Assembly (NCBI RefSeq): GCF_017873415.1
Contig: NZ_JAGGKD010000012.1
Location: 1-59,036 of the forward strand
DNA length: 59,036 nucleotides
From: Methanolobus bombayensis
GTDB lineage: Archaea; Halobacteriota; Methanosarcinia; Methanosarcinales; Methanosarcinaceae
Direction: 5' to 3'
Shown here: piece after piece, positions 39,509 to 47,982 of the stretch
Position numbering within the stretch: position 1 is the stretch's first letter
Layout: each line of letters starts with the position of its first letter
Program-made: the position numbers and the translations under genes
Notes under the pieces: model-generated
What the model was told of the DNA's origin: nothing
Seen by the model: the letters and a program-made list of their open reading frames with translations, nothing else
Database searches by the model: none

Positions 39509-40510
39509 ATGAAAAGAGATTGTATCAGAGTATTGAAAAAAAAAGGTGAGCCAATACGCAGATTACTGCTGGAAATGGACCTGCTGGATAATTCAGCACG
39601 CATTAGCTCAGATGAAGAATACCTCTTGCTTCCACTCACATGCAAGCCGGAGGAAGCAGAACTGAAAGAGCTTCCCGGAGAGTTTGAACTAACCGAGCAT
39701 GAGTTCGAGGAACAGAAAGGCCAGCTTAAACTCGAAGACCTGCTTGACGTTGTGCCCCACTTTGAAATAGTTGGAGATATTGCACTCATCGAGGATGATG
39801 TTCCCGAACCTGAGAAAATGGCTGATGCCATTATGAAAGTGAAGAAGAACGTTAAGACCGTTCTTGCGGCCCAGAGTCCTGTTGAGGGAGAATTCAGAAC
39901 ACGCAGGTTCAGGACTGTAGCAGGAGAGGACAGAACATCCACAATCCACAAGGAATATGGTTCGCGATTTTACATTGATCTTGAGAGAGCTTACTTCACA
40001 CCACGTCTTGCAACCGAACGTTCACGTATACTGGAACAGGTAAAAGAGGGCGAAACAGTTGTGGACATGTTCGCAGGTGTCGGTCCGTACAGCATCATGC
40101 TGGCAAGGAAGAGTCCCGACATCCATGTGGTTGCCATTGACAAAAATCCGGATGCTGTTGAGTTCCTGCGCCGCAATGTTGATCTCAATTCAGTTCCAAA
40201 CGTGGAAGCTATAGAAGGTGACGCGAACCTTGAAGCTGAAAAATATGCCGGTATTGCAGATCATGTGATTATGAACCTGCCTCATAACGCAAATGAATTT
40301 CTTGACGCTGCTGTGAAACTTTGTGCTCCAAATGGAATTATTCACTATTACGATATCACTCCTGAGGACGACCTTTTCGATAGTTCACTGAAACTTATCA
40401 ATGAGGCTGCAAAAAGAGCAGGCAGAACTACTGAACTTATAGAGTCACGTGTCGTCCGTTCCTATGCTCCGCACCAGTTCAATGTCTGCATTGAAGTGAG
40501 AGTGCTCTAG
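39509..40510 (+). CDS. trm5: tRNA (guanine37-N1)-methyltransferase Trm5
   Basis: A 333-residue class I methyltransferase. The SAM site is VVDMFAGVGPYSIMLARK, followed by AIDKNPDAVEFLRRNV, and the active-site block is NLPHNANEFLDAAV, as in Trm5. SRFYIDLERAYFTPRLATER is the conserved linker ahead of the Rossmann part. AGGTG seven bases upstream favours the ATG at 39509 over the one at 39503. It methylates G37 next to the anticodon, and may also serve wyosine synthesis for tRNA-Phe. The tRNA-Pro in this window has G37 and would be a substrate. Confidence 0.93.
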   Translation: MKRDCIRVLKKKGEPIRRLLLEMDLLDNSARISSDEEYLLLPLTCKPEEAELKELPGEFELTEHEFEEQKGQLKLEDLLDVVPHFEIVGDIALIEDDVPEPEKMADAIMKVKKNVKTVLAAQSPVEGEFRTRRFRTVAGEDRTSTIHKEYGSRFYIDLERAYFTPRLATERSRILEQVKEGETVVDMFAGVGPYSIMLARKSPDIHVVAIDKNPDAVEFLRRNVDLNSVPNVEAIEGDANLEAEKYAGIADHVIMNLPHNANEFLDAAVKLCAPNGIIHYYDITPEDDLFDSSLKLINEAAKRAGRTTELIESRVVRSYAPHQFNVCIEVRVL

Positions 40511-40577
40511 CCGATATTAGTAAAGCTTAAGCGAAATTATTAAATCATTATATAGAATTATACTGTCGTTCAGTTTT

Positions 40578-40649
40578 GCCTCTGTGGCTTAGCGGTATAG
40601 CGGCTGATTCGTAATCAGCAGGCCGAGGGTTCGAATCTCTCCAGGGGCT
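40578..40649 (+). tRNA. tRNA-Thr (CGT)
   Basis: The acceptor stem pairs GCCTCTG (40578-40584) with CAGGGGC (40642-40648), and the discriminator is T40649. The anticodon arm is GCTGA-TTCGTAA-TCAGC, giving anticodon CGT (threonine). The T arm is GAGGG-TTCGAAT-CTCTC. No intron and no encoded CCA. Confidence 0.94.
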
Positions 40650-40672
40650 CTATAAATTGCAGTCCAAAGCCT

Positions 40673-40701
40673 CACCTGTCTTGATAGAACCAAGACAGGT
40701 G
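40673..40701 (+). terminator. Perfect 11-bp stem-loop downstream of tRNA-Thr
   Basis: CACCTGTCTTG (40673-40683) pairs perfectly with CAAGACAGGTG (40691-40701) across a 7-base loop (ATAGAAC). A short T-run (GATATTTTTCC) follows about 15 bases later. It could terminate the tRNA transcript or be a separate structured RNA element; the distance to the T-run leaves this open. Confidence 0.4.
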
Positions 40702-40758
40702 GTTCAAATGGACTTGATATTTTTCCAGAGGGATAAGTAGTCATTTAAATTCTAATGT

Positions 40759-40933
40759 CTAATATTTTATTAAGTCTGAGTTAATAATGTGTTTATGGAT
40801 GAATATACCTATTATCAGAATAAACATGATGAAACAAAGTAATTGCATTATTCCTGATTGGAAATCAGTACCAATCAACCATGAATGAACAAATATCAAT
40901 ATAAAAGCAATATAATTCAAGTCATGATTTTTT
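40759..40933 (-). pseudogene. C-terminal fragment of a multi-helix membrane protein, truncated at a mobile element
   Basis: On the minus strand an open frame runs from the edge of the inverted-repeat element at 40934 to a stop at 40759 and encodes about 57 residues with two hydrophobic helices: HDLNYIAFILIFVHSWLIGTDF, then IMQLLCFIMFILIIGIFIH. There is no start codon, and the frame begins exactly at the element border. HxLxYxAFxLxxVHxxLIGTD resembles ferric-reductase/cytochrome-b-type membrane domains, where such His residues bind haem. The rest of the gene is not visible beyond the element. Family assignment is tentative. Confidence 0.5.
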
Positions 40934-41045
40934 GGCTCTGTAGAAATTATCGGGTTTCAAGGAAAAAATCGAATTGATGGAAAATAATGCGCATCAATAA
41001 CTGAGTTTTGCATTAAATATTAAAAATTTAGATTTCTGCAGAGTC
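40934..41045. mobile_element. 112-bp inverted-repeat element (MITE-like)
   Basis: The left end GGCTCTGTAGAAATT (from 40934) and the reverse complement of the right end, GACTCTGCAGAAATC (ending 41045), match at 12 of 15 positions. The left end is identical over 14 bases to the right end of the 485-bp element at 3978-4462. It has no coding capacity. No target duplication is visible in the flanks (GATTTTTT against ATAGCAAT), so it is either old or rearranged. It borders the membrane-protein pseudogene. Confidence 0.5.
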
Positions 41046-41178
41046 ATAGCAATACAGGTTTAATTACTAAATTAAAAATAAACTAAAAGATATTATATAT
41101 GTTATTTTATTCAGCGGGTAACTAAATTTAAGTACAATGTAATATAAAATAGAATTAACAATACATGGGGGTATATTC

Positions 41179-41379
41179 ATAGTAGAAAAGACAACATTAG
41201 ATTGGCTAGCACTTGTTCTTGTAATAATCGGGGGATTAAACTGGGGATTATTTGGAATATCACAGGATCTGAATCTTGTAGCTTTAATTTTTGGCTATAG
41301 TATAATTGCAAGAGTTGTTTACATCCTAGTTGGTTTATCAGCAGTTTATATGATATATTTCGCAACTAAAAAAGATTAA
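41179..41379 (+). CDS. DUF378 small membrane protein with a non-standard start
   Basis: The frame reads VEKTTLDWLALVLVIIGGLNWGLFGI, then LVALIFGYSIIARVVYILVGLSAVYMIYF: two helices and the LNWGL and RVVYILVGL signatures of DUF378. The function of the family is unknown. There is no ATG, GTG or TTG in frame ahead of the conserved part. GGGGG at 41167-41171 stands seven bases before an ATA at 41179, exactly where a start should be, so either ATA is used or an ATG has mutated. The nearby ATG at 41165 is out of frame and stops at once. It follows a MITE-like element by 130 bp. Confidence 0.65.
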   Translation: MVEKTTLDWLALVLVIIGGLNWGLFGISQDLNLVALIFGYSIIARVVYILVGLSAVYMIYFATKKD

Positions 41380-41452
41380 GGTAGTTATCCTACTGTCATT
41401 TTATTTATTTTTTATTTTTCTTATACAGTAAGTGAATTTAATGAGGAAATGA

Positions 41453-42484
41453 ATGGCATTAGACCGAATTCCAGAGTATCCTTTTGAAAGACCCTGCGTA
41501 GTTGTCAGTAAGTGTCTTGGATTTGAAAATGTACGCTATGACGGAGGAATAGTTCATTGTCAGATCATCAATGACATTGAACATTTAGTTGACTTCATAA
41601 CTGTATGTCCCGAAGTAGAAATTGGACTTGGGGTTCCAAGAGAAACGATTAGAATCGTTCGAACAGGTGGAGAAAAAAAACTTTTTCAACCAAAAACCAA
41701 AAGGGATGTTACCGAATTAATGAATTCTTTTACTGATGATTTCTTAAAAAATCTGAATGATGTGGATGGATTCATTTTTAAATCAGGATCTCCGACAATT
41801 GGAATCAGGAACATAAAAATATATTCAGCGGCAGAAAACAGTCCTGTTATAGATCATGGAAGTGGATTCTTTGCAGAAAAAATATTAAATAAGTACGCTC
41901 ATTATCCTATGGAAGAAGATGATAGGCTGAGAAATAAAATAATAAGGCATCATTTTCTTACAATGCTTTTCTCTTTTGCAGACTTTAGAAAAGTTAAAAT
42001 GAAAAAATCAGCGGAAAAATTGTGTCAATTTCATAAGCAGAACTGTTATCTATTTCGTTTGTATGAAAGGGATATAGCAACAAAAATGGAAAAAATTATT
42101 GAAAATATAACTGATAATAGCTTTGACACTGAATCTAAAAATTATGAAAAGCTATTTCATCGTATTTTTTTAAATCATCCAGGAACAAATGAATACACAA
42201 ATCTTGCAAATGTAATATTCTTAAGTGTGGATGATTACCTTAACAAAGCCGAAAAGAAATATCTTAACAAAGTTATTCAAAAGTATGCTGATAACAGGTT
42301 GGGAAACGAAACTTTATTAGAAATACTCAAGCTTTATGTTATTCGTTTTAGCCATTCTAAATCCAAATATTCAAGATTATTCTATCCTTACCCTGAAGAA
42401 TTAAAAACTGAATCTGAGGCTGATAGAGGTAGGGATTTCTGGTCGAATTTCCCTATTCCAAATTCTGAGGAACAGTCAAAATAA
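41453..42484 (+). CDS. DUF523-DUF1722 (YbbK-YbgA-like) fusion protein
   Basis: A 343-residue protein. The N-terminal half (about 1-160) is DUF523: VVVSKCLGFENVRYDGG, EVEIGLGVPRETIRIVR and GFIFKSGSPTIGI. The C-terminal half (about 170-310) is DUF1722/YbgA: RHHFLTMLFSFADFRKVKM and HKQNCYLF. The two domains often occur fused and near photolyase genes; none is seen here. Recent work links such DUF523 proteins to 2-thiouracil breakdown, but I would not name a substrate. GAGGA precedes the ATG. Lys-rich codon use is more AT-biased than in the housekeeping block. Confidence 0.87.
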   Translation: MALDRIPEYPFERPCVVVSKCLGFENVRYDGGIVHCQIINDIEHLVDFITVCPEVEIGLGVPRETIRIVRTGGEKKLFQPKTKRDVTELMNSFTDDFLKNLNDVDGFIFKSGSPTIGIRNIKIYSAAENSPVIDHGSGFFAEKILNKYAHYPMEEDDRLRNKIIRHHFLTMLFSFADFRKVKMKKSAEKLCQFHKQNCYLFRLYERDIATKMEKIIENITDNSFDTESKNYEKLFHRIFLNHPGTNEYTNLANVIFLSVDDYLNKAEKKYLNKVIQKYADNRLGNETLLEILKLYVIRFSHSKSKYSRLFYPYPEELKTESEADRGRDFWSNFPIPNSEEQSK

Positions 42485-42600
42485 CAGTTATAAAATAATC
42501 AATGTTTGACTGTAGTAAATATAAAAATGTAAATTCATGTCATATTTGGTAAAGCAAGGATATATAGATTCAAGCAAAGTTTTACAGTAAAGGGATTAAA

Positions 42601-43044
42601 ATGGTAGAAATGTCTCCAAAAGGTATTATAGAATACCTTCTGAATAATGAAAAACTTGCCGTTCTTGCCACTGAAAAAGAAGGACAGCCATACACAAATT
42701 TAATAGCTTTTGCAACAACAGAAGACTTCAAAAAATTAATCTTTGTCACACCTCGATTCACAAGAAAATACTCTAACATATTATCTTCACACAATGCATC
42801 AATTATGATTGATAACCGGTCAAATGAACTTTCCGATTTTAAAGCTACAAAAGTAATCAATGCAATGGGAACTATTAAAGAAGTAGACAAAGACCCCATC
42901 CTTTCTGAAATATATCTTTCAAAAAATAAACATCTTCATGATTTTTTTTATGCCCCTTCCTCTGCACTTATGATGATGTACATTGAAAAGTACATTATTG
43001 CAACCAATTTCCAGAATGTTGTGGAGATAAACATAGATGTCTGA
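42601..43044 (+). CDS. PNPOx-like flavin-binding protein
   Basis: A 147-residue split-barrel protein of the pyridoxamine 5'-phosphate oxidase-like superfamily: KLAVLATEKEGQPYTNLIAFATTEDFKKLIFVTPRFTRKYSNI is the typical N-terminal strand-helix order, with the FMN/F420-contact strand around 30-50 and a C-terminal strand pair. Members bind FMN or F420, or haem. The last eight bases overlap the following phosphotransferase-like gene, so the pair is translated together. Substrate not predictable. Confidence 0.8.
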   Translation: MVEMSPKGIIEYLLNNEKLAVLATEKEGQPYTNLIAFATTEDFKKLIFVTPRFTRKYSNILSSHNASIMIDNRSNELSDFKATKVINAMGTIKEVDKDPILSEIYLSKNKHLHDFFYAPSSALMMMYIEKYIIATNFQNVVEINIDV

Positions 43045-45178
43045 TTTCATAATCTCTGTAGAAAATATTTCTGAAAAAGACAATATTGATGTGGGTGGGA
43101 AAGCCTATTCCATGGCCATAATTCACAAAAATGGATTCAAAGTACCTGCTTTTTTCTGCGTTAAAGTTAATGCATACAGCAATTATTTAATAGAAAGTGG
43201 ACTGGAAGGTAAGATATTACTTGAGCTGGCCAGAAAAGACTTTTCAAAAATGAGATGGGAAGAGATGTGGGATACTTCCCTTCGTCTAAAAAATCTCTTT
43301 TTGAGTGAAAATATTCCTAAATATATTGAAGATGAAATCAGAGCTGAAATAGCAGGTAAATACACTGAAAAATCACTGGTTATTCGTTCTTCAGCACCAG
43401 GTGAAGATTCTGATACCACTTCTTTTGCAGGAATACACGAATCCTATGTTAACGTAATCAGAATTCAGGACATATTGGAAAGTATAAAGCTTGTGTGGGC
43501 ATCTCTCTGGTCAGATGCTGCAATTCTCTATAGGGAAGAGTTGAATCTTGATATTAAAAATAGCACAATGGCTGTAATTATTCAGGAATTAGTTGAAGGG
43601 GATAAATCAGGAATTATATTTACCAAAGATCCAACCAACGAAGAACAGATGGTTTTAGAATCAGTTTATGGACTTAATGAAGGATTGGTTAGTGGGGATA
43701 TTGAACCTGACAGATGGATACTTGACAGAAAAACAGGTGTAATTCTACAGCATACAGCTCCTTCAACCAGGATAAAAAATATTATACTGAAAGAAATTGG
43801 AACTACTATTAATGAGTTGGAAGCCACTTATTCAAAAAATGAGCCCTTGAGTAATAATGATATTAAAAAATTATACGAGGTTTCAATCTCCTTAGAAAAT
43901 ATATTTTCTTGTCCACAGGACATCGAGTGGACAATGAAAGATGGCGAATTATTCCTTCTACAGTCAAGACCTATTACTACCCTCAAGGATAACGAAAAGC
44001 AGTGGTATTTATCTCTGAAAAGAACCTTTGAGAACTTGAAGAAGTTGCGTTTAAAAATAGAAAACACTTTGATTCCAGAAATGATAGAAGATGCAAAATC
44101 AATCAAGGAAGAACATCTTGAAAACCTCAACGATTCTGAAATCTCAGATCTTATTGATTACAGAAGAAAAGTATTTTTGAAATGGGAATCGATTTACAGA
44201 AAAGATTTCATTCCTTTTGCTCATGGCATGAGACTTTTTGGTGATGTCTATAACAAGAAAATAAAACCTTCAGACCCTTATGAGTTCATGCACCTTCTGG
44301 TAAATTCAAACCTTCTAAGCATCCAGAGAAACAGGCAATTGACTAAACTTGCAACCATGGTTAAAGAAGATAAGGATTTAAGGAAAAATATTGAAAAAAG
44401 GATACTTGAGGGAAATTTTGAAAAAGAGCTCGATAAGTTCGTAGAACTTTTTGGCAAATCATCCTATGTGCAGGATAAGAACCAATTATTAAAGCTTATT
44501 ATTGAATTATCTGAGAAAAAGAAGAACGAAACAAAAAATTCAGATGATTCAAAGTCAATGGAAATTACTTTTTTTTCCAAGTTTGAATTACAAGAGCAAG
44601 AATATGCATCGGAATTACTTGATCTGGGACGTGCAAGCTATCGACTTCGTGATGATGACAACATATACCTTGGAACTATTGAAGGACATTATCTTAATTC
44701 GCTGGAAGAAGGAAAAAAGCGACTTGTTAAAAGGAGTATTCAAAAAAATATAAGTCCAGATGAAATAATAAAAGCTCTGAAACAAAAGGATTATGTTCCA
44801 AAGGTAGAAGAAGTTAGTCAAGTTCCTAATTTCTCAAGAGAAAGCGTCGTTAGACAATTACAGGGACAACCTGCAAGTCAAGGGCTTGCTACAGGGGAGG
44901 CAAGGGTTATTGAACAAAAAGATGATCTATTCTACGTGAAAGCAGGAGATATCTTGGTTTGTGATGCAGTTGAACCAAACATGACATTTGTTGTCCCACT
45001 TGTAGCAGGAATTGTCGAACGGAGGGGAGGTATGTTAATACACGGAGCCATAATCGCACGTGAATATGGGATTCCCTGTGTCACAGGGATTCCTGATGCT
45101 ACAAATATCATAAATAACGGGGATGAAGTTACCGTTGATGGATATCTTGGAATTGTTGTTATAGAAAAAATCGAATGA
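43037..45178 (+). CDS. PEP synthase/rifampin phosphotransferase-like enzyme
   Basis: A 713-residue protein. Residues about 10-320 are the ATP-grasp pyruvate kinase-type domain (VIRSSAPGEDSDTTSFAGIHES, IIFTKDPTNEEQMV, CPQDIEWTMKDGELFLLQSRPI). Residues about 330-600 are helical with no family motif I know. Residues about 620-713 are the swivelling phosphohistidine domain (GGMLIHGAIIAREYGIPCVTG, catalytic His in LIHGA). The C-terminal PEP/pyruvate TIM barrel of PEP synthase is missing, so the layout is that of rifampin phosphotransferase, which passes a phosphate from ATP to a small molecule through the His. At 713 residues it is shorter than the usual 860 or so. The acceptor is unknown. Confidence 0.85.
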   Translation: MSDFIISVENISEKDNIDVGGKAYSMAIIHKNGFKVPAFFCVKVNAYSNYLIESGLEGKILLELARKDFSKMRWEEMWDTSLRLKNLFLSENIPKYIEDEIRAEIAGKYTEKSLVIRSSAPGEDSDTTSFAGIHESYVNVIRIQDILESIKLVWASLWSDAAILYREELNLDIKNSTMAVIIQELVEGDKSGIIFTKDPTNEEQMVLESVYGLNEGLVSGDIEPDRWILDRKTGVILQHTAPSTRIKNIILKEIGTTINELEATYSKNEPLSNNDIKKLYEVSISLENIFSCPQDIEWTMKDGELFLLQSRPITTLKDNEKQWYLSLKRTFENLKKLRLKIENTLIPEMIEDAKSIKEEHLENLNDSEISDLIDYRRKVFLKWESIYRKDFIPFAHGMRLFGDVYNKKIKPSDPYEFMHLLVNSNLLSIQRNRQLTKLATMVKEDKDLRKNIEKRILEGNFEKELDKFVELFGKSSYVQDKNQLLKLIIELSEKKKNETKNSDDSKSMEITFFSKFELQEQEYASELLDLGRASYRLRDDDNIYLGTIEGHYLNSLEEGKKRLVKRSIQKNISPDEIIKALKQKDYVPKVEEVSQVPNFSRESVVRQLQGQPASQGLATGEARVIEQKDDLFYVKAGDILVCDAVEPNMTFVVPLVAGIVERRGGMLIHGAIIAREYGIPCVTGIPDATNIINNGDEVTVDGYLGIVVIEKIE

Positions 45179-45649
45179 AAGCAAATGTTTTTCATTATTT
45201 TAATCATTAAGACTTAACAGATGTACCATCTTGTGAGACTACTATTTATGTCCTTAGAATGATTGATTTAAAATAAATTAATGGGGTACTTTATTCTGAG
45301 ATTTTTAAGGATGCACAATAATAAATTAAGACAAAGCCCAGAATGACTATTTTATTGAGCAAATTGGAATGAAGAGAATAATGGCAGTGTCAAAAATCCT
45401 TTATTCTTAACCAGTATCAAAAATTACAATTAAACACAAATAATTTTTTAGTTTGTGGATTCTATTTAAGTAATAAGATATATCTTTAATTATCTTTACA
45501 ATTACGTTTATTATTATACTATATATGGAGTGAAATTAATAGACTGATTAGTAAATATTCGAAATATATATATTCTATAGAAGAACACCTTTATTTATCG
45601 ATTTGCAAAAAAGCGATCAAAATTTAATAGAAAAGTAGGAGTGGAGTAA
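45179..45649. other. 471-bp AT-rich intergenic region
   Basis: No gene, repeat or stable hairpin found in any frame. AAATATATATATTC near 45564 is TATA-like and is probably the promoter of the fasciclin lipoprotein gene, leaving a leader of about 55 bases. Confidence 0.3.
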
Positions 45650-46213
45650 ATGAAATTATTAAAAATAGTACTATGTTTGCTTATTGCAACAAGTTTACTC
45701 TTGTCGGGCTGTGCAGAACAAACCCAAGAAGAAAGTATGGAAACTGAAGAAATGGTAACTGAAGAGACGGAGACCGAAGAGGAAGAAGCAGTAGAAATGA
45801 ACATTGTTGAGACAGCAGTCGCTGCAGGTTCATTTGATACTCTGGTAACTGCAGTTCAGGCAGCTGGACTTGCTGAAACCTTAAGCGGAGAAGGACCATT
45901 TACAGTTTTTGCGCCAACCGATGAAGCGTTTGCCGCATTACCTGAAGGTACACTTGATGAATTGCTGGAGGACGAGGAAGCACTTACATCCGTACTTACA
46001 TATCATGTGGTCGCAGGAAAAGCAATGTCAGGTGATCTGTCAGATATGATGGTACTTGAAACCTTGCAGGGTGAAGAGGTTACGATATACATAACAGATG
46101 GAAATGTAATGGTCAATGACGCAAACGTAGTTCAGGCAGATATAGAAACCAGTAATGGAGTAATTCACGTAATTGATAAGGTAATACTACCACCTTCTAT
46201 GACAAATGAATAG
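45650..46213 (+). CDS. Fasciclin (FAS1) domain lipoprotein
   Basis: A 187-residue secreted protein. The signal peptide ([15 protein letters not shown]) ends in the lipobox LLSGC, so the Cys at about residue 21 is lipidated. A Glu/Thr-rich linker (about 22-48) precedes one FAS1 domain (about 50-183): [44 protein letters not shown] and [14 protein letters not shown] are the conserved H1 and H2 regions. Such proteins act in adhesion at the outer face of the membrane. GGAGT precedes the ATG. Confidence 0.93.
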   Translation: MKLLKIVLCLLIATSLLLSGCAEQTQEESMETEEMVTEETETEEEEAVEMNIVETAVAAGSFDTLVTAVQAAGLAETLSGEGPFTVFAPTDEAFAALPEGTLDELLEDEEALTSVLTYHVVAGKAMSGDLSDMMVLETLQGEEVTIYITDGNVMVNDANVVQADIETSNGVIHVIDKVILPPSMTNE

Positions 46214-46674
46214 GTTTAAATAACCTATTTTTATTTTTTGCTTCTAAAAGTCACCTTAAATTATTGATATTGTCGCGATTAAATATCTGTTTCTACACCT
46301 TTTAATCAGGCATTACCTATCGTTTATTTGTAAGTTGATATCAGTTCATCTCCTGTCAATTATCTTTATCGGTATGTTATACGACATGAATCCAGTTGTC
46401 CTGGCCCTTTGCAGTTGAAAATAACAAAGAAATTGAAACGTTCCAATTGTTATTAAAAGAAGACTGGCCAAAAGATTCATTCAGATTCGGCCTTAATCGT
46501 AGTTCCTCAGAAAGAAGCACTTTTTTGAAAAGGGTTAAACGATAGCAAGGAATAAGTGTTGCTCCATTTACGACACAGCTTGTGTCGCAATTTCATCTGT
46601 GTCATTGTGCAGTAGATATCAGTTAATTGTCAAGTGGATAAAAAAACAAAACCCTACCTACCAATATCACCCTC
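46214..46674. other. 461-bp intergenic region with a possible gene remnant
   Basis: A plus-strand open frame from 46396 to 46545 (49 codons from a TTG) encodes SWPFAVENNKEIETFQ followed by LLLKEDWPKDSFRFGLNR. It has protein-like composition but no SD and no ATG, so it may be the remnant of a decayed gene. A 7-bp hairpin CGACACA-GCT-TGTGTCG lies at 46571-46587. Nothing else is seen. Confidence 0.25.
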
Positions 46675-47094
46675 TTACTCATCCTTAATATTCTCCAGAA
46701 TATCCTTTTCCATCTCTTCCAGAGTATCGCCTGAATCCCACAGGAAATTTGGATTGCGCTGGGACATTCTTTCTACCTGTTGTTTTCTGAAATGTTCGCC
46801 GCTTGCATTAACAAAACCCAACAGTATTCCGAGTCCTATGAAAACGTAGATAATGGTGAAGATCTTTCCCAGATCAGTTGCGGGAGTTAGATCACCGAAC
46901 CCTATTGTGGTCAGGGTTATCACAGAGAAATATAGAGAATCAAGCCAGGTCCATCCTTCTATTGAATGGTAGGTAACAGTTCCCAGAGAAAGAGTGAAAA
47001 TAACAAGAGTAAAAATGCTTCGAAATTCAGGCTCCTTGAACATATTGAAAAGCGAGCGGATGAATATGAAGAATGTCAGAACAAATGAAAGCAT
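46675..47094 (-). CDS. Two-helix potassium channel subunit
   Basis: A 139-residue protein with two clear membrane helices around a pore loop: the first at about 28-46, the pore with TLTTIGFGDLTP at about 60-72, and the second (IIYVFIGLGILLGFV) at about 79-94. GFGD is the K+ selectivity filter in the variant also seen in Kir and some archaeal channels. A hydrophobic N-terminus (LSFVLTFFIFIRSLF) may be an additional helix. The C-terminal tail is acidic and short, with no RCK/TrkA domain, so gating is by another means. Four copies would form the channel. Confidence 0.88.
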   Translation of the reverse strand: MLSFVLTFFIFIRSLFNMFKEPEFRSIFTLVIFTLSLGTVTYHSIEGWTWLDSLYFSVITLTTIGFGDLTPATDLGKIFTIIYVFIGLGILLGFVNASGEHFRKQQVERMSQRNPNFLWDSGDTLEEMEKDILENIKDE

Positions 47095-47152
47095 GTTTCT
47101 CCTTTACTCAATCGTTCTTCACATGCAAATACTATTCGCTAAGTTTGAAAAA

Positions 47153-47563
47153 TCACACCATTATCCTGAAACGACACTCATCATCCCCGGCAAGTACAGT
47201 TTTCTCCATCAGAACATCCACATCCCTGCCAAGTCCAAGCCTGAACTTCCTTTTAAGATTCCCCATTGTACAATAGCAAAGTGTCTTTGAAGTACCTTCA
47301 ATATCTTCATTAACAAGCGGACAGTAGCATTTGTCAAAGACCACATAGACATTTCCGTTCTCGAATCTTACACGCCACTCCAGAGACATTTTTTCAAGAA
47401 AATCGAATTCATCCTCAGATGAATTCTTGATCTCCAGCAGCTTATCATCTTTAAGGTGGGTGAAAGGACAATCTTCACCGCATGTTTGCATTATTTTGAT
47501 CCTGGTTGATTCATCCAGATTTTCGTCCAGAGTTACAAGTAAATTCTTGACCCAATTATTCAT
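47153..47563 (-). CDS. Cysteine-rich protein of unknown function
   Basis: A 136-residue soluble protein with seven Cys, in CGEDCPFTHL, DKCYCPLV, LCYCTMG and DDECRFRI. The start is the ATG at 47563 behind AGGGGA. The last motif (GDDECRFRI) recalls the end of V4R-type and thiazoline-carboxylate hydrolase-like domains, which bind small hydrophobic ligands or metals, but I cannot assign a family with confidence. The spaced CxxxC and CxC pairs could hold a metal or a redox disulfide. It is probably transcribed independently of the channel gene. Confidence 0.6.
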   Translation of the reverse strand: MNNWVKNLLVTLDENLDESTRIKIMQTCGEDCPFTHLKDDKLLEIKNSSEDEFDFLEKMSLEWRVRFENGNVYVVFDKCYCPLVNEDIEGTSKTLCYCTMGNLKRKFRLGLGRDVDVLMEKTVLAGDDECRFRIMV

Positions 47564-47683
47564 CAATATTCCCCTTCACGTCGATAATATTCATGTAATA
47601 ATCAATATATTCAGGTCATTTTAATTAAACATCACTTATTAAAAAGATTTATATTAGGTAGTTGTGTTTTTATAAATGGTGGT

Positions 47684-47779
47684 ATGAGATCTAATAATAC
47701 AAAGATAGCGGTAGTCATATCTTTATATCTGTTAATGATGTTTGTTGTTGCTCTTTTAGCCGGTTTGAGCAATACGTGA
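47684..47779 (+). CDS. Possible 31-residue single-helix membrane microprotein
   Basis: ATG at 47684 opens a frame encoding MRSNNTKIAVVISLYLLMMFVVALLAGLSNT. A basic N-terminus is followed by one hydrophobic helix of about 18 residues. TTTATATTA (47648-47656) is centred about 32 bases upstream, which would put the transcript start just before the ATG and make the mRNA nearly leaderless. No homologue is recalled. It could be chance in an AT-rich region. Confidence 0.3.
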   Translation: MRSNNTKIAVVISLYLLMMFVVALLAGLSNT

Positions 47780-47982
47780 CATCTAGATATAATATTCTGG
47801 CCTGCAATGGCATCCCTCAAAATAAGAAAAGTACACACATTAGTCATGTGATAGCTCAGAATAGAATACTAAATGTGCGGTTTATTATTTAGTTTACTTC
47901 TTTTGGAGGAAATTCAAATATCTTAACCTTAGACATATCTGTAGTTCTGTGCAAATTTCAATCATTTTCTACAAATTCCCTG

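Noticed and set aside
40690-40715. GGTTCAAAT after the hairpin, like a second tRNA T loop
   Set aside because: The bases on either side do not pair and no acceptor or anticodon arm can be drawn.
41177-41365. Minus-strand 62-residue ORF
   Set aside because: It is the antisense of the DUF378 gene, whose plus-strand frame has clear family motifs.
43047-43062. CTCTGTAGAAAATATTT resembles the inverted-repeat element ends
   Set aside because: It lies in the conserved coding start of the phosphotransferase-like gene, matches only partly and has no partner repeat.
47940-47975. GTTCTGTGCAAATTTC, similar to IS6-type ends
   Set aside because: No inverted partner was found within a reasonable distance.
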